From Bisporella sp. PMI_857 (Eukaryota; Ascomycota; Leotiomycetes; Helotiales; Helotiaceae), in assembly GCA_021307315.1 (NCBI GenBank), contig JAJSPD010000002.1, positions 1,116,001-1,180,000 of the forward strand: DNA of 64,000 bases. Direction: 5' to 3'. Positions 11,341 to 22,385 of the stretch are shown here, in pieces. Made by a program: the position numbers and the translations under genes. The notes below the pieces were generated by a model. The model had not been told where the DNA came from and made no database searches. It saw only the letters and a list, made by a program, of their open reading frames with translations. Position 1 is the first letter of the stretch. Each line of letters opens with the position of its first letter.

Positions 11341-12540
11341 GGCCCGAATTGTCCAAATATGGGACAATACTTCAACGGATAGAAGATTCAAAGCTTGAAA
11401 ATCTGCAGGAAGTTCTTGCAGCGGTCAATCATGAACGAAGAAGGTACGAGCTCCTTAAAGGAAACGCTGCCATCCGACAATGTCTGTGTCGCCTCTCAGA
11501 ATGGCAGCCCTGTTATGGAAATGTCAAATTGCCATTAGAGGAATATTTCACATAGCTTTAGCCAGTTAAGACCTAGAGAGACCCATTTTTATGGAGGTAT
11601 ACTCACTCTTGGCTTACCAGGAAAAGGTCCCCTACATGTCGCAAGAGACAAATTTATCCACTATTGCTGACTATCCCCAGGGAGTTGTCAGTCAACAGAA
11701 GCTTATGATTCGATTATCAAGCGGACTCTGCCAGATTGTAGAGGCATTACTTAGAGCAGAACTTATACTTCGATTATATCCAATTCCCAGGGTCAGGTAG
11801 CTCATTTCAAATATGTACGTACATATTCTAAGGTTCTTGATCCAATCACTTCGTTGGTACCAGGAGTCCAAATTATCGCATCTCGTCCATGCTATCACGA
11901 GACCAGTGGAACTTCGTGTTGACGACTTAATTAAGGAGATGCGCTTGCTGTCTAGCAACATGACGAATCTTGCCTTAGCAAGTGTCTACGCTAAATAACG
12001 TGATATGCACACTAAGCAGAAAGGACTACGGAAGGAAGTAGATCACTTGACCTGCTAGTTGAACAACTTAGAGACACTGTTGTCATCAACCAAGCGATAA
12101 ACGTATCAGCCCAAATTGAACTGCGCCAAGGTTTGTCGGAGATTCAAGCGGGCCAGCTTTTAAGTCTCATCTCCAATAGTGCTTTACTTGACCCCATCAA
12201 AAGCCTTCAAACAGCACTATTTATGTGAAATAGGCGCCGCCAAAGAGAGAAAAACAGTAAGGAACCATCATTCCTGAAGATCAAGAAGCTGAATGATTGG
12301 AACACCACTGGACGGTCAGAACTCGCCATTCTCAGAGGCACACGCAGGCTCCGATTTGAGATCAAGTATTTTTGCAGCGGTTCCATCTTGTTACTTCAAC
12401 AGAAGTAAACACCTGTTATCTGGGCTCTGAAAGCAATCCAGAGTCACGAAACTCCAGGGAACATGACTTCAACAATTGACATATTGAAGTACTTAACATA
12501 TCAAGCTTTGCGCCTGAATAAGACTATCCATACTGACGCG
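11341..12540 (+). pseudogene. DUF7708-type (STAND-like) protein remnant
   Basis: Several frames each hold a piece typical of fungal DUF7708 proteins: ELILRLYPIPRVR (about 11760) then MYVHILRFLIQSLRWYQESK and HAITRPVELRVDDLIKEM (11813-11950). Farther on come LLVEQLRDTVVINQAIN (about 12045) and ALKAIQSHETPG / STIDILKYLTYQALRLNK (about 12430-12525). Stops (for example at 11800 and 11998) and frame changes break it everywhere. By family knowledge these modules precede NACHT or related ATPase domains in allorecognition-type proteins. The identification is by recalled pattern, not by search. Confidence 0.6.
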
Positions 12541-13249
12541 GCAATGGGTTGATCCTACTACTTCACGGCGGACCCAGGACTGGCAAGACACTCACAGCTG
12601 AGAGTGTGGCGGAGATTGCCGAGAAGCCCCTATATCGCGTTAATTGCGGAGATATTGGGACCGACTCAGAAGAAGTCGAAGCGTGCCTCGAATCAGTACT
12701 GCATCTTGGCAAGATATGGAAAGGTGTCGTCTTGCTAGACGAGGCTGACGTCTTCCTAGAGCGGCGAAGCTTGGATGATTTGTGGCGAAATGCGCTTGTA
12801 TCTATTTTTCTGAGAGTCCTTGAGTACTACGACGGGATACTCATAATAACTAGTAATCATGTTGGAACGTTCGACGAGGCTTTCAAGTCTCGTATCCAGC
12901 TCGCGCTTCACTACCCGAAACTTGACCATGCGAAGCGTGCGAAGGTTTAGGAGAAATTTATCGAACGGCTTGAAGATCTCAAAGAAAAGAGCATCGACTT
13001 CATTGACCTGAGATATAACATTGGGGAGCTTGCTAAAAACAGGATGAACGGAAGAGAGATTTGAAATGTTATCACACTTGCCCGACAGTATACGCAGTGG
13101 AAGGCGACGAACCTGAATTTTACCGAATTGCGAGATATTATCAAAATATCCGGACAGTTTGACATGTACTTGTCTGAACTAAATCACAACATAACACAAG
13201 ACCAGCTTGCTCAAGATGATGGCTTAAGGTTGGCAGAAGCTGATAAATA
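12541..13249 (+). pseudogene. AAA ATPase domain remnant
   Basis: The reading GLILLLHGGPRTGKTLTAES starts a classical AAA core: Walker A (degenerate, GGPRTGKT instead of GPPGTGKT), LYRVNCGDIG, Walker B VVLLDEADVFLE, RNALVSIFLRVLEYYDGILIITSN, and the arginine-finger region FDEAFKSRIQLALHY. The frame runs on past TAG at 12948-12950 and TGA at about 13062 with clear homology (FIERLEDLKEK, LRYNIGELAKN, NVITLARQYTQW). Both stops fit single C:G to T:A changes from TGG and CGA. The upstream half expected for this family is missing and DUF7708-like sequence lies there instead. Confidence 0.8.
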
Positions 13250-14626
13250 GGAAGTTGGTTCGATGAGAGTCGCATAAGATTAGCCTCTGCAAGGAACTCA
13301 AAATTAGTATATTCAACTAGGATGCGTTGACTAACGCAGATAAACTCAAACATTATAATACAGTTCAATATTGATCTTGTACTAGCATGGCGAAAGCAAA
13401 ATGCGACTTAGTCGTTTGGAGTCTAAGCGAGTCTATTAATTCAGGGTTATCCCTCTCAAAGGTAAGGTTACTATATAACTTTGCCTCGTAATATTCTTGG
13501 ACGACTATGAGATACTCATTAGGTGATGATTATCCCAGTAACAGAGCGGGAGATCAGAAAGTGATCTCATTGCAGGCTACAAATACTGCATTATGTTATT
13601 ACCATGTCAAAAGCACATATGTAGGCAGATATGACTTCGAAATACTAGCTTGATATCAGATTTGAGTCAAGTAAATTGCGAACCCATCACCACATGGCAT
13701 GATAAACGGTGAGTATTTCTGTGTATCTAGTAAATGATCGAATAAAAATAAAAATAAAAATAAAACCATAAGTCAAAGAAATACCTGAATATTACTTCAG
13801 TAGTTAGTTGACTAGTTTGTTTCAAACTTATGTTACAAGAGTTCCCTCGTGAGAAAGTCATGTTCGACGGTGAACAAAGAAGCAAGTATCGGGTACACGA
13901 AAGAAGATTCAAACCCTCAATGATTCCAAGTGCTGATTCAAGAGCTAAGTCTAACAGCATGTCTAAAACTTCATTCTCGTACTCGGCGATTTAAACTATG
14001 AAGATAGACTACGACAATAATCAATGGAGCTATGTCGATGCTGTGAGCAGTGGGATCATACATTTCAAAGTCAGGCCCAGGTTCGCCCTTTAAGTCGCCG
14101 ACTCACAGGGGGCGCTACACTGGGGCATGTGCTTTGCTTTTCTATACGATTCCAGAATTTTCCGGGATTATTTCGGCCGGATTTATGGCTGGGTATGCCG
14201 GGTGTGCCCAGGACAAACATGGTCGCTTTTGTATGCTATCCTGCGTAGCCTTATAGGTTTGTGCCGTAGATTCTCATCAAATAAACAACAAGCTGGCTTT
14301 ATTGTACGCTTGTATATTATTATTTCAACTTTTATGAATCCGAACTAGTTATAACGCTTGTAGTTGGCATGAGCATTCACATCAACTGGTGACCGAAGGA
14401 TCGCAGATAATCGTCAAGAACCCGGTGCTATTACAAAGAGGCTTGGGTGGTTTGGAAATATTCAAAGAAGCCCTTTCCCATGGCTATTTTATGGAGGCTT
14501 TCTGGCAAATTTTTGCACAAACGCTTTTAGAGTGCTTAAATACCCATAGTAGAGTAAGCCGTATTAATGAGTCTCGTGAACTTCTTTTTCTTTTCACTAC
14601 ATAGAATGATCTACTAATATTGCTCT
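13250..14626. other. Intergenic, no gene recognised
   Basis: Open frames at 14024-14348 and 14389-14604 are short and unrecognised. The stretch may hold more decayed sequence like that upstream, but I cannot identify it. Confidence 0.45.
13738..13765. repeat. (AAAAT)n microsatellite
   Basis: About five copies of a 5-base AAAAT unit in a row. Confidence 0.85.
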
Positions 14627-15670
14627 CTAATCTACCGCAACCAGAGAGTCGATAGTATCGACAACACACTGCTCAAGTGATCTAAATGATATTCCGAGAA
14701 CGTCTGTCATAGGATTGGTATCGATATTAAGACGTTGAACTGGTGGGATTTCGAACTTCTCAGGTAATTTTTCCGCCAATCCAGGGAACTTTTCCTTGAT
14801 AATCTTAGCAATTTGCTGATTATTATAAGGCCCCTCGGCTGCGATGAATCGTCTGCCGGCGGCTTCTGGCACCTCAATCGCGCGCACGTGCGCCAGAGCC
14901 ACGTCTCGGACATCTACCCAGGAGAATGCGTCGTCCACAATGCCAGACTTCATTTTACCCTGAATAATGTCTCTGAACCTTTGATTGGAGGTGTTGACAG
15001 CATCGAGGCTCTTTAGGTTGTTCGATACTGGCCCGAAAATCATGACTGGGTTGATGGTAGAGAGAGAGAACCCAGGCCTTTCCTCCTCAACAAAATCCCA
15101 TGCAGCTTTCTCGGCGAACTTCTTGCTGCCAACGTATGCAAGCTGGCTGCTCGATAAGGCTTGCTCCATTGTAATGGGGTTCCAGGCACTCTCAGTATAC
15201 AAAGGTGGAGCCTCAGTCATTTGCACGACTGCGGCGAACGACGAGGTGATGACGACACGCTTCACCGACGGAGCGAATGTTGCGATTGCCTTGAGAATGC
15301 TTGTCGTGCCATTGACTGCCGGCTCAATCATGTCTTTCTTGAGGTCTTTCGCATGGTAGTGGAAGGGGCTGGCAGTGTGCAGAACAGCTTCGAAGGGAGG
15401 GTCATGCTGAATAGCGGTATCGAAAGCCCCGGGCTGGGAGATGTCTTTGATAACACAATAGTCTAGTTTCCCTGATGACTCTTGATAGTCCTGAAGGATT
15501 TGCTTGCCCTTTTCATGGCTGCGGACAGTGGTAACGACGGTGTGTCTGTAAGCATGTCAGTCTGGCTGCTGAGTTTATCTTGCACACAGTAGAGCTTACC
15601 CCCGTTTGAGGAGATAATCTAAGCAGTGTCTTCCAAGGAAACCGCTTCCTCCTGTTAGAAAGACTCTCAT
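14627..15670 (-). CDS. Extended SDR, NADPH-dependent aldehyde/ketone reductase (Gre2/Ari1-like), 2 exons
   Basis: Extended short-chain dehydrogenase related to dihydroflavonol reductases and yeast Gre2/Ari1, which reduce methylglyoxal, diketones and aldehydes. Exons are 15670-15600 and 15545-14627 (329 residues; intron 54 nt, GTAAGC...CAG). The N-terminus MRVFLTGGSGFLG carries the TGxxGxxG NADP-binding turn. VLHTASPF, KRVVITSSFAAV, the catalytic YVGSKKFAEKAAW (YxxxK) and INPVMIFGP follow in family order. It is transcribed divergently from the DJ-1/Hsp31-like gene at 16123 over 452 bp. Shared regulation by aldehyde stress is an inference. A biosynthetic ketoreductase role is the main alternative. 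Confidence 0.9.
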
Positions 15671-16122
15671 GATGCACAAGAACAGATAGAAAGTTTGATG
15701 CCCAACAGCTGAACCAGCAAATACTCTATACTCAAAGTGTGAACGAACAAGGAATGTGTATCGGAAGTATTACTTTGAGACGACTTGAGAAATAATAAAA
15801 GCACCGAAGCTGATATTTGTAAGCACAATACTTTATAAGTCAGGCTGAATTTAGTTGATATAAAATCGCCGCTAGTCACAGATACGGAAACACTCCTTAT
15901 GAACTTCCTGCAAGCGACGCACCCCTGTAAGCCTGACTCGTTGTTCTTAATTGTGGCTTCGCATTAATGAGAATATGGTTTGATCATTGAACACAGTATA
16001 AGAAAGACGGAGTGCCAGGCAGTGGTTGGGAATCTTTAAAGCCTTACTTCGTTATCTGGATATTAAAACACAACAACGAGAATCAGCTTTGCGTACCGTT
16101 CTGCACAACCTTTTTCCCCATC
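15671..16122. promoter_or_regulatory. Divergent promoter of SDR and DJ-1-like genes
   Basis: 452 bp between two start codons that point away from each other. I see no recognisable operator. The layout is what suggests joint control of two carbonyl-detoxifying enzymes. Confidence 0.5.
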
Positions 16123-16891
16123 ATGGCTTCAGCAGCACGACCTCGTTTACTAGTTGTCTTATCTTCTCAAACGACAATTCCAGCTACGGGAGCATCGACT
16201 GGCTGGTACCTGCCTGAGCTGGTGCACCCGTACAATGCACTTGCTCCTCATGTCGACATAACCATTGCATCACCCAAAGGCGGAAAGGCACCAGTAGACC
16301 CATATTCAGTCGAGGCAACGAAAGATGATGCCGCGTGCGCACAATTTATCAAAGAGCAAGAAGCGCTCTGGACGAACACTGCAAAGCTTGAAAGCTTCAT
16401 TGGACGAGCCAACGAGTTCGACGGCATATTTTTCGTTGGTGGCCATGGACGTAAGTCAATAGCCTATGCTATTTTGGATAAATAAGTAAGAGGGGCTGAC
16501 AAATACAGCAATGTTTGATCTCGCGACAGACAAAACTTCCCATGCACTAATTCGGGAGTTCTATGAGTCCTCCAAGCTTGTGTCTGCTGTGTGCCACGGG
16601 CCTGCAGCACTGGTTAACGTCACGCTTTCGGACGGCACTTACCTGGTGGCAGGACAGACGGTGACTGGATTGTCAAATGCGGAGGAGGACGCCTTGCAAG
16701 CTACTGCCATCATGCCGTTCCTGCTGGAGACTGAACTACGAAATCACGGAGCCAGCTATGTCAAAGCGGATGGCTTGTTCGGCGTTAAGGTGGTGAGGAG
16801 CGGAAAGGAGGGCAATTTGGTGACCGGGCAAAATCCACCAAGCGCTGGGGTTATTGGAGGAGAAATCTTGAAGGCATTGATAACGGTTTGA
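16123..16891 (+). CDS. DJ-1/PfpI family, Hsp31-like glyoxalase III/deglycase, 2 exons
   Basis: Class I glutamine-amidotransferase-like protein of the Hsp31 group, which turns methylglyoxal into lactate without glutathione. Exons are 16123-16450 and 16509-16891 (236 residues; intron 58 nt). Splicing gives the family block FDGIFFVGGHGPMFDLATD. The expected catalytic set is visible: Glu32 in YLPELVHPY, Cys138 in SAVCHGPAAL, with the GGHG oxyanion region. The C-terminus NLVTGQNPPSAG is also typical. The ATG at 16123 was chosen over upstream ATGs because homology begins at RPRLLVVLSS. The neighbour on the other strand is an aldehyde reductase that may act on the same toxic carbonyls. Confidence 0.92.
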
Positions 16892-18033
16892 TTGCTTTTC
16901 TAGTATAATATGCCTAGGGTCCTCCAGCCGCACTGTGTAGTTTAGTTTGATCTAACCGTCGTTGGCACAATAAACCGCCCCGATACAGTGCAACAGCTCT
17001 GTAGTCGGCTTTGAACTTTAAACACATGCTCAGCTAAAAAGTTTCCAAGACAAATTTAATACATATTAAGTATAGTCGGTTTTTCTCCTCAAAAGGCGAT
17101 TAAAGTGTTTAGATAAATATAGCTATATTAATAACTGTATACAAAATTTCTCATAATAATACAACTAACTCTGATAAGCTTAAACTTTATAAGAACGGTT
17201 TTTACTTTTTTATTTGTTGTATTGTAACTTTATTATGAATTGAAGAATATATGCAAGTTTAAAGATACACAACACCCTTGCACCGCCCCTTTCCTTTAAA
17301 CCTTATTTTTGCCACACTTGGCCTGAGGCGTTATACACTTCGTATTCTTCTTTTGCACTAAAACCATCTTAACACCGCTCTAATACCGATCGCATAACCC
17401 CGATTGACCTTCATGCTAAAGCCGAAATTTGGTCTGATTTAAGGATTAGGGTATCCGTATTTCAAAACCTTACCATTAACTTGCCGGAGCATTATGGGTA
17501 CCTCTGCACAAAAAACAGGATTTTCTTATCACATCGTAAGATTCATTTGCTGTGCTGCAATTCGACAAATCAAGCTTTCTCCAAGCAGCCTCGCGTAGTA
17601 GTCAATGGTCTAGATTTGTTCTAAGCTCGATGATGGTGTTTTGCCCAATACACCACCTACATAGCCGGCGCCGTACGGGGCCGGCGGGAGCCGAAAACGT
17701 CAAAATGCATGGTGAATCTATTGTTTAATCGCACTAGTTAAAGTATATGTCCTAAGAAAAGCGGTGTAGGATAAAAATTATTTGGAAGAAAAGTATCGGC
17801 TATGACATAGGTATGACAAATATGGCTACCACTAAAAGCAATTTGTAGCTAAGTAATAATACTCCATCACGGCATTGCCTAGGTCAAAACCCTTCGAGGA
17901 AACATATAAGGGACCTTGTATCGTTCTAATTGCCATACAGCTCAAGCATCTTAATCTTACAGTCAACTCTTTTGTCCGTTCGATAGCATCGGATTCTTAG
18001 CCTCATAAGCATATATCTTTCCACCATCGCATT
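16892..18033. other. AT-rich intergenic with GC-rich palindrome
   Basis: About 1.1 kb, AT-rich at 16990-17260, with no supported gene. A GC-rich palindrome stands out at 17664-17685. Confidence 0.5.
17664..17685. repeat. 22-bp GC palindrome around CCGTACGG
   Basis: Outer arms GCCGGC/GCCGGC enclose the self-complementary core CCGTACGG, with one mismatched G on each side. It lies 349 bp before the EthD start codon in otherwise AT-rich DNA. CCG-N2-CGG inverted triplets are the kind of site bound by fungal Zn2Cys6 dimers; function here is inferred only from form. Confidence 0.55.
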
Positions 18034-18372
18034 ATGGCAACCAGTTCTCCTACCATTACTGTCGTGTTCCCGAACGATGACGACGCGAAGTACGATATTG
18101 GCTACTATACGAATCACCACATGCCATTAATTGCCAGCAAATGGGGGAAATATGGCATCAAAGGCTGGAGCGTCACCAAATTTGGGCCTGGGGCTGATGG
18201 GTCGGCACCGCTCTATGCTTTTGGAAGCACTGTGCATTGGAAGGATTCTCAATCCATTACAAATGCTTTTTCCGGGCCTGAGACGGGAGAGATCATGAGC
18301 GACATACCAAATTTTAGCAACAAGCACCCTGTTTTTCTCTATGGAGAGGAGGTTAAAAATGTTGTTCTTTGA
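18034..18372 (+). CDS. EthD family protein (112 aa)
   Basis: A single exon of 112 residues with the EthD fold signature: an N-terminal strand ITVVFPNDDDAKYDIGYYTNHHMPLI, where H(M)P follows YY. KWGKYGIKGWSVTKF and a second strand block (APLYAFGSTVHWKDSQS) follow. The length is the usual 100-115 residues. EthD-like proteins are dimeric ferredoxin-like alpha/beta barrels; some help degrade ethers and others act as cyclases or dehydratases in polyketide pathways. No partner gene of that sort is adjacent, so the substrate is unknown. Confidence 0.88.
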   Translation: MATSSPTITVVFPNDDDAKYDIGYYTNHHMPLIASKWGKYGIKGWSVTKFGPGADGSAPLYAFGSTVHWKDSQSITNAFSGPETGEIMSDIPNFSNKHPVFLYGEEVKNVVL

Positions 18373-18641
18373 GGGATTCGCATACATGGTACATCGGTCT
18401 AAGCTATTGCTCAATATAAGACGGACATATTAGGATCTTGTAGTTTAGATCATGCTGTGTATTTAGGGATTTCAATCGTCTTATATATAAAATGTCAGCA
18501 TATCGCTACTTTTTAACATCGTTCAGAGAGCTCTTTTGTATTTTCACTTCTTGACATTTTTCTTTTCAAATGAGAACTAATATCTTGTAACTGCCGTTAA
18601 GCGTAGTTGCTACATAGTGTATTACAGGCTTTACAGTGAAT

Positions 18642-18750
18642 GTTGACGAATATCTGATATACCATCGTTTTGTTGACGTATATCTCATATACCATCAAAG
18701 TGGTATATGAGATATTTGGCAACAAAACGATGGTATTTGAGATATTTGCC
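18642..18750. repeat. 109-bp fold-back (inverted repeat) element
   Basis: The left half reads ...ATATACCATCGTTTTGTTG.CG.ATATCTCATATACCA and the right half is its reverse complement around a loop of a few bases near 18696-18700. Within each arm a 24-bp unit (TTGACG.ATATCT.ATATACCATC) is present twice. I found no matching flanking duplication, so I leave its transposon class open. Confidence 0.75.
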
Positions 18751-19352
18751 GTATATTTTAATATGTGTATACTATAAGAGACCGAATGTAGCGAGAAACG
18801 CTAGAGGGCAGGACTGGCAAATTCGAGGCTGAAGAGGAAATTACCAAAACGGGTGAGCAATATCCACAGTTCCGATTTAGGGCGTGATTCTTTCGCTACA
18901 GCAGGCCAGCATAGCAATCTCCAAATGGTATAAAAATATTTCAGCGAAAGTGATTCCCGGATTGATAGATACTGTCAGATAATACAGAATTTGACTGTAA
19001 AATTAATGTGTTTGATATTCTTGTAGGAAGAAGATAATATGCGGCGACGAGATATGAAACTTTGTTTCTTTGACCGTAACTGATAGATAATCGTAGATCG
19101 ACATCTATGAAAAAGAGATACTACCTTATTAACAGACTACAGGCTATACAGGGGATAGACACCCCGATTATTTGGGTTTGTCAGATATCTCCAGGACAAT
19201 CCATTAAAAGGCATGGTCTAGAATAATTTGGGCGGGGTCGTTTTTTGGGGGCTATTTACTATCCACATATTTTTAGCGGCACATTACTATACAGCATTGA
19301 GGACTTTACGTGGATTAAAAAAATAGGGCTAAAGATATATTATAAATTAATG

Positions 19353-19402
19353 ACTCTTTTCTTACAACGTTACAAAGCGTTAGGTTATTGTAATAAAAGA
19401 GT
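19353..19402. repeat. Short inverted repeat
   Basis: ACTCTTTTCTTACAA (19353-19367) faces TTGTAATAAAAGAGT (19388-19402), 15-bp arms with one mismatch around a 20-base loop. Confidence 0.7.
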
Positions 19403-19660
19403 AACTAGTTGAGGGATAAAAAGAGTGCCACTTGGCGGCTCCAAAAATTTTGGTAGCCTATTAATAACCTAAATGTAACTGTAGCACATGGTATATGTTG
19501 CTGCCTTGCCAAAACCTCTGACAACGCCAAGAATACAAGAACAATATCCGCTGAATGAACGCTCTTTCTACCTTTTTAGCGTAGGAGCTTATTTCTAAAT
19601 TCGCAACGGCCTGAGACTTCTTACCTCTGAGCAAACATCACAATCATAAATACTGCTCCT

Positions 19661-21586
19661 ATGGACCCATACCAATACTCGCCTATTGAAGCGCGGGGGG
19701 AGATAAGACTCCTCACCTTGAACCCTGGATCCTCATCCGACGACATAAACCTACAGCTGCACCATGAAGATTTATCAAACAGTGAGCCAACGCCATTCGA
19801 GGCTTTGTCGTACGTTTGGGGTTCTGTTGGCAACCCGGTGTCGGTTCGAATCGGCACAGGCTCACTTTTCATCACTCGCAACCTAGCCATTGCCCTAAAA
19901 TATTTTCGGTATGAGGATCGACCGCGGGTGTTGTGGGTTGATGCCATCTGCATCAACCAGCGCGATTCCCATGAGCGGAGCCAACAAGTTCTGATGATGG
20001 GGAGCATTTACAAGCAAGCTAATCGGGTAGTCGCTTGGATTGGGCCCAGTGAAGATGACAGTACATATGCCTTAGAAGTGTTGGAGACTCTTTCCTCGAA
20101 GATAGAAGTGGACTGGTTCGCAGCAATAATAAAACCTTCGGCCCTCGTTAAGGACGATCCGTTCTGGGCTAATTACGATTCATGGCTCACTTTGGATGAA
20201 CGGAGCCTCAACGCACTAGATAAGCTCTTTCACCGTCAATGGTTTGAGAGACTCTGGGCACGACAAGAGATCAGGCTTGGGAAATCTCAAACGGCTATCA
20301 AGTGCGGCTTAAAAGAGATACCTTGGCAATCATTCCGCAATGCCATATACTTAATCAGACTCAGGGTCGACACAAGTCCCCTCGACGCCAGAGCCATATC
20401 ATTTCATGACAGGCTTGAAACAGTCTTTGAACTCGCTGACCAACCTAGCTCAATGACCTTCCAGTATCTACGGGGCCAAACAAGGCGATCAAAGTGTGGT
20501 GACCCTAGGGACAAAATATATGCAATATTGAGTCTGCTCCATCCAAGGGACATCAAGATTGGGATTGTTCCAGACTATTCCAAAGCCACTGCCGAAGTCT
20601 ATCGTGATTTAACTATAAAATATACAACTCACTTCCGTTCCCTAAATATGCTGTCATCGTGCGAGTTGGGTGAAACTCTAGCCGGCACGCCGAGCTGGGT
20701 CCCGAACTGGTCAGCGCCTCGCCTTTCTAAACCCCTCTGGACTATTCCTCAACAAGGCATAGAGCGGCTTGTAGATGCTCGAATTTCATTTAATGGGGCC
20801 GACACACTGCAAATACTTGGAATTTTCTGTGCAACTATTGATAATGTTCAGCGCAATCTTCCACACGGCGATAGCATTCAGGCGGGGAAAAGAATTCGAA
20901 ATTTACTTCCGAATAACGTATTGACGGGCACTTACAGGACTGGTGAAAGCTCTCTGGAGGCATATTGCCGTACTCTCTGCTGCAATGATTTTGAAGACAA
21001 GTTCTTGCCCCCTAGACCGAGTTTTCCATCATTCGACCAAAGCTTAGCCGCTATTACTTCACTTCTGGAAACGGAAGAGTGGTCAACAGAAGGCTCTAAG
21101 ATTGACAGATATCTCTGGGCATCCGTGGAGTGGTGTAAAGGCAGGTCATTTTTTTCAACCAAGGAAGGCTACATCGGACTTGGGCCAATAGCAGCAGAGC
21201 CTGGGGACAAGATTTGCACTGTTTTGGGCTGTTGGGCACCCATGGTGCTACGCCGTACGGAGGACATGCCTTTACGACAATACCGTGTTGTTGGAGAATG
21301 CTACGCGCATGGTCTGATGGAGATGCAGGCTCTTCTTGGAGAATTACCTATTCATACTCGCCAGGTTGTTAAGTTCGATGCAGCGACCGATGCGTGGTTA
21401 GTTCATTATATGAATAGGCGAAGCCCCAATATACAGGGAAAAGATGAGAGGTTACAGTTGCTACTAAGCAATATGGTGAACAATGGCTACCTGAAGGAAG
21501 CAAATGTTGATGAGTTACGAAGGAATGATGCGGTGGACATCCTAAGAAAATCTGGGATCATTGTAGAGAGTTTTGACCTTGTTTAA
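19661..21586 (+). CDS. HET (heterokaryon incompatibility) domain protein, 641 aa
   Basis: An intact single-exon gene. The N-terminal HET domain (Pfam-type 06985) is clear: PFEALSYVWG (46-54), ITRNLAIALKYFR, VLWVDAICINQRDSHERSQQVLMMGSIYKQANRVVAWIG, then RPxW-like RQWFERLWARQEI. A second family block KCGDPRDKIYAILSLL and GTPSWVPNWSAP follow, and a cysteine-rich half completes it. HET proteins trigger cell death or rejection when genetically different hyphae fuse; in many species they occur in large families whose single members have no known role. No NACHT or repeat domain is fused. No partner gene (for example a NACHT protein) is adjacent, but decayed DUF7708 and AAA pieces lie 6 kb upstream. 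Confidence 0.93.
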   Translation: MDPYQYSPIEARGEIRLLTLNPGSSSDDINLQLHHEDLSNSEPTPFEALSYVWGSVGNPVSVRIGTGSLFITRNLAIALKYFRYEDRPRVLWVDAICINQRDSHERSQQVLMMGSIYKQANRVVAWIGPSEDDSTYALEVLETLSSKIEVDWFAAIIKPSALVKDDPFWANYDSWLTLDERSLNALDKLFHRQWFERLWARQEIRLGKSQTAIKCGLKEIPWQSFRNAIYLIRLRVDTSPLDARAISFHDRLETVFELADQPSSMTFQYLRGQTRRSKCGDPRDKIYAILSLLHPRDIKIGIVPDYSKATAEVYRDLTIKYTTHFRSLNMLSSCELGETLAGTPSWVPNWSAPRLSKPLWTIPQQGIERLVDARISFNGADTLQILGIFCATIDNVQRNLPHGDSIQAGKRIRNLLPNNVLTGTYRTGESSLEAYCRTLCCNDFEDKFLPPRPSFPSFDQSLAAITSLLETEEWSTEGSKIDRYLWASVEWCKGRSFFSTKEGYIGLGPIAAEPGDKICTVLGCWAPMVLRRTEDMPLRQYRVVGECYAHGLMEMQALLGELPIHTRQVVKFDAATDAWLVHYMNRRSPNIQGKDERLQLLLSNMVNNGYLKEANVDELRRNDAVDILRKSGIIVESFDLV

Positions 21587-22385
21587 TGCGCTATAGATTT
21601 CTAAGATTATATGGTTATTGTTATATGCATGAATCTACAGCTTGCTCGTAAGAGTGGTCAGTACTAGCAGGTGCAATAATATCACCTGCTAAGGGGTAGT
21701 AATGGGGTTCGGTAGAAGCTTTAGGTTTCGGCACGTAAGGGGTCGCCAAGGGTATAGAGGTGTAGTAGAAAGGGTAGAGATTAATCTTTGTATCAATAGG
21801 AGCTAATTTGCGCCACGCTACTCTATCCACCTTACAAGCATACTAAGCTCATTGATACATATTTTATAGAACCTTACTGCACAATGAGCATTCCTTCCTT
21901 AGACACTAATATCATTAGTATCCCTCTAGCGCACAGGATTCTTATACGTACGAGGCGCGTTCGTTACCGGATTTCTCTTTACATTGAACTGCCTCGTCCT
22001 TTCTTAGAGTTTGTGTAACGACGCGCACTGTCTGCACAAGTTGGGGACTTGTACGACCGAGGTACAAGTTATGGAACTGTATATATTGCCTATGCTCAAA
22101 GATATTAATCTGAAGAGAGAAGAAGTGAAAGAAAGAGGGCTGCAACTAATTATACATATGTAGACTACAAGCCATGCGCTCACTAAGGCTGGAGTAGCTA
22201 AGTCAGGTGATGGTATGGTAGAATCGTCACAGTTCACAAGTAAAGAGCACCTTTCTAGCGTAGAGTTATATCTTCTTGCAATGGGTGGCAGTTTATTACT
22301 CTGTACAGCGTCACCACATGATCATGTCTCTCCATATGAAAGTTCGATGGTTAGTACATGATCTCCAGTAAGACTTCATTCTCAC

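Larger units (their letters stand above)
18373..19660. other. Intergenic with two hairpins
   Basis: No gene seen. It includes long inverted repeats at 18642-18750 and 19353-19402, and AT-rich sequence near 19310-19360. Confidence 0.5.

Noticed and set aside
14024..14604. Overlapping plus-strand frames as a gene
   Set aside because: All three frames are about equally open and none carries a known motif or splice set.
18634..18760. The fold-back begins near CAGTGAATG, like a hAT end
   Set aside because: No matching inverse at the other side and no 8-bp duplication, so I do not class it as the same MITE family as 644-1105.
21600..22250. Possible LTR retrotransposon relic
   Set aside because: Sequence looks degenerate but I found no paired LTRs, primer-binding site or reverse-transcriptase motif.
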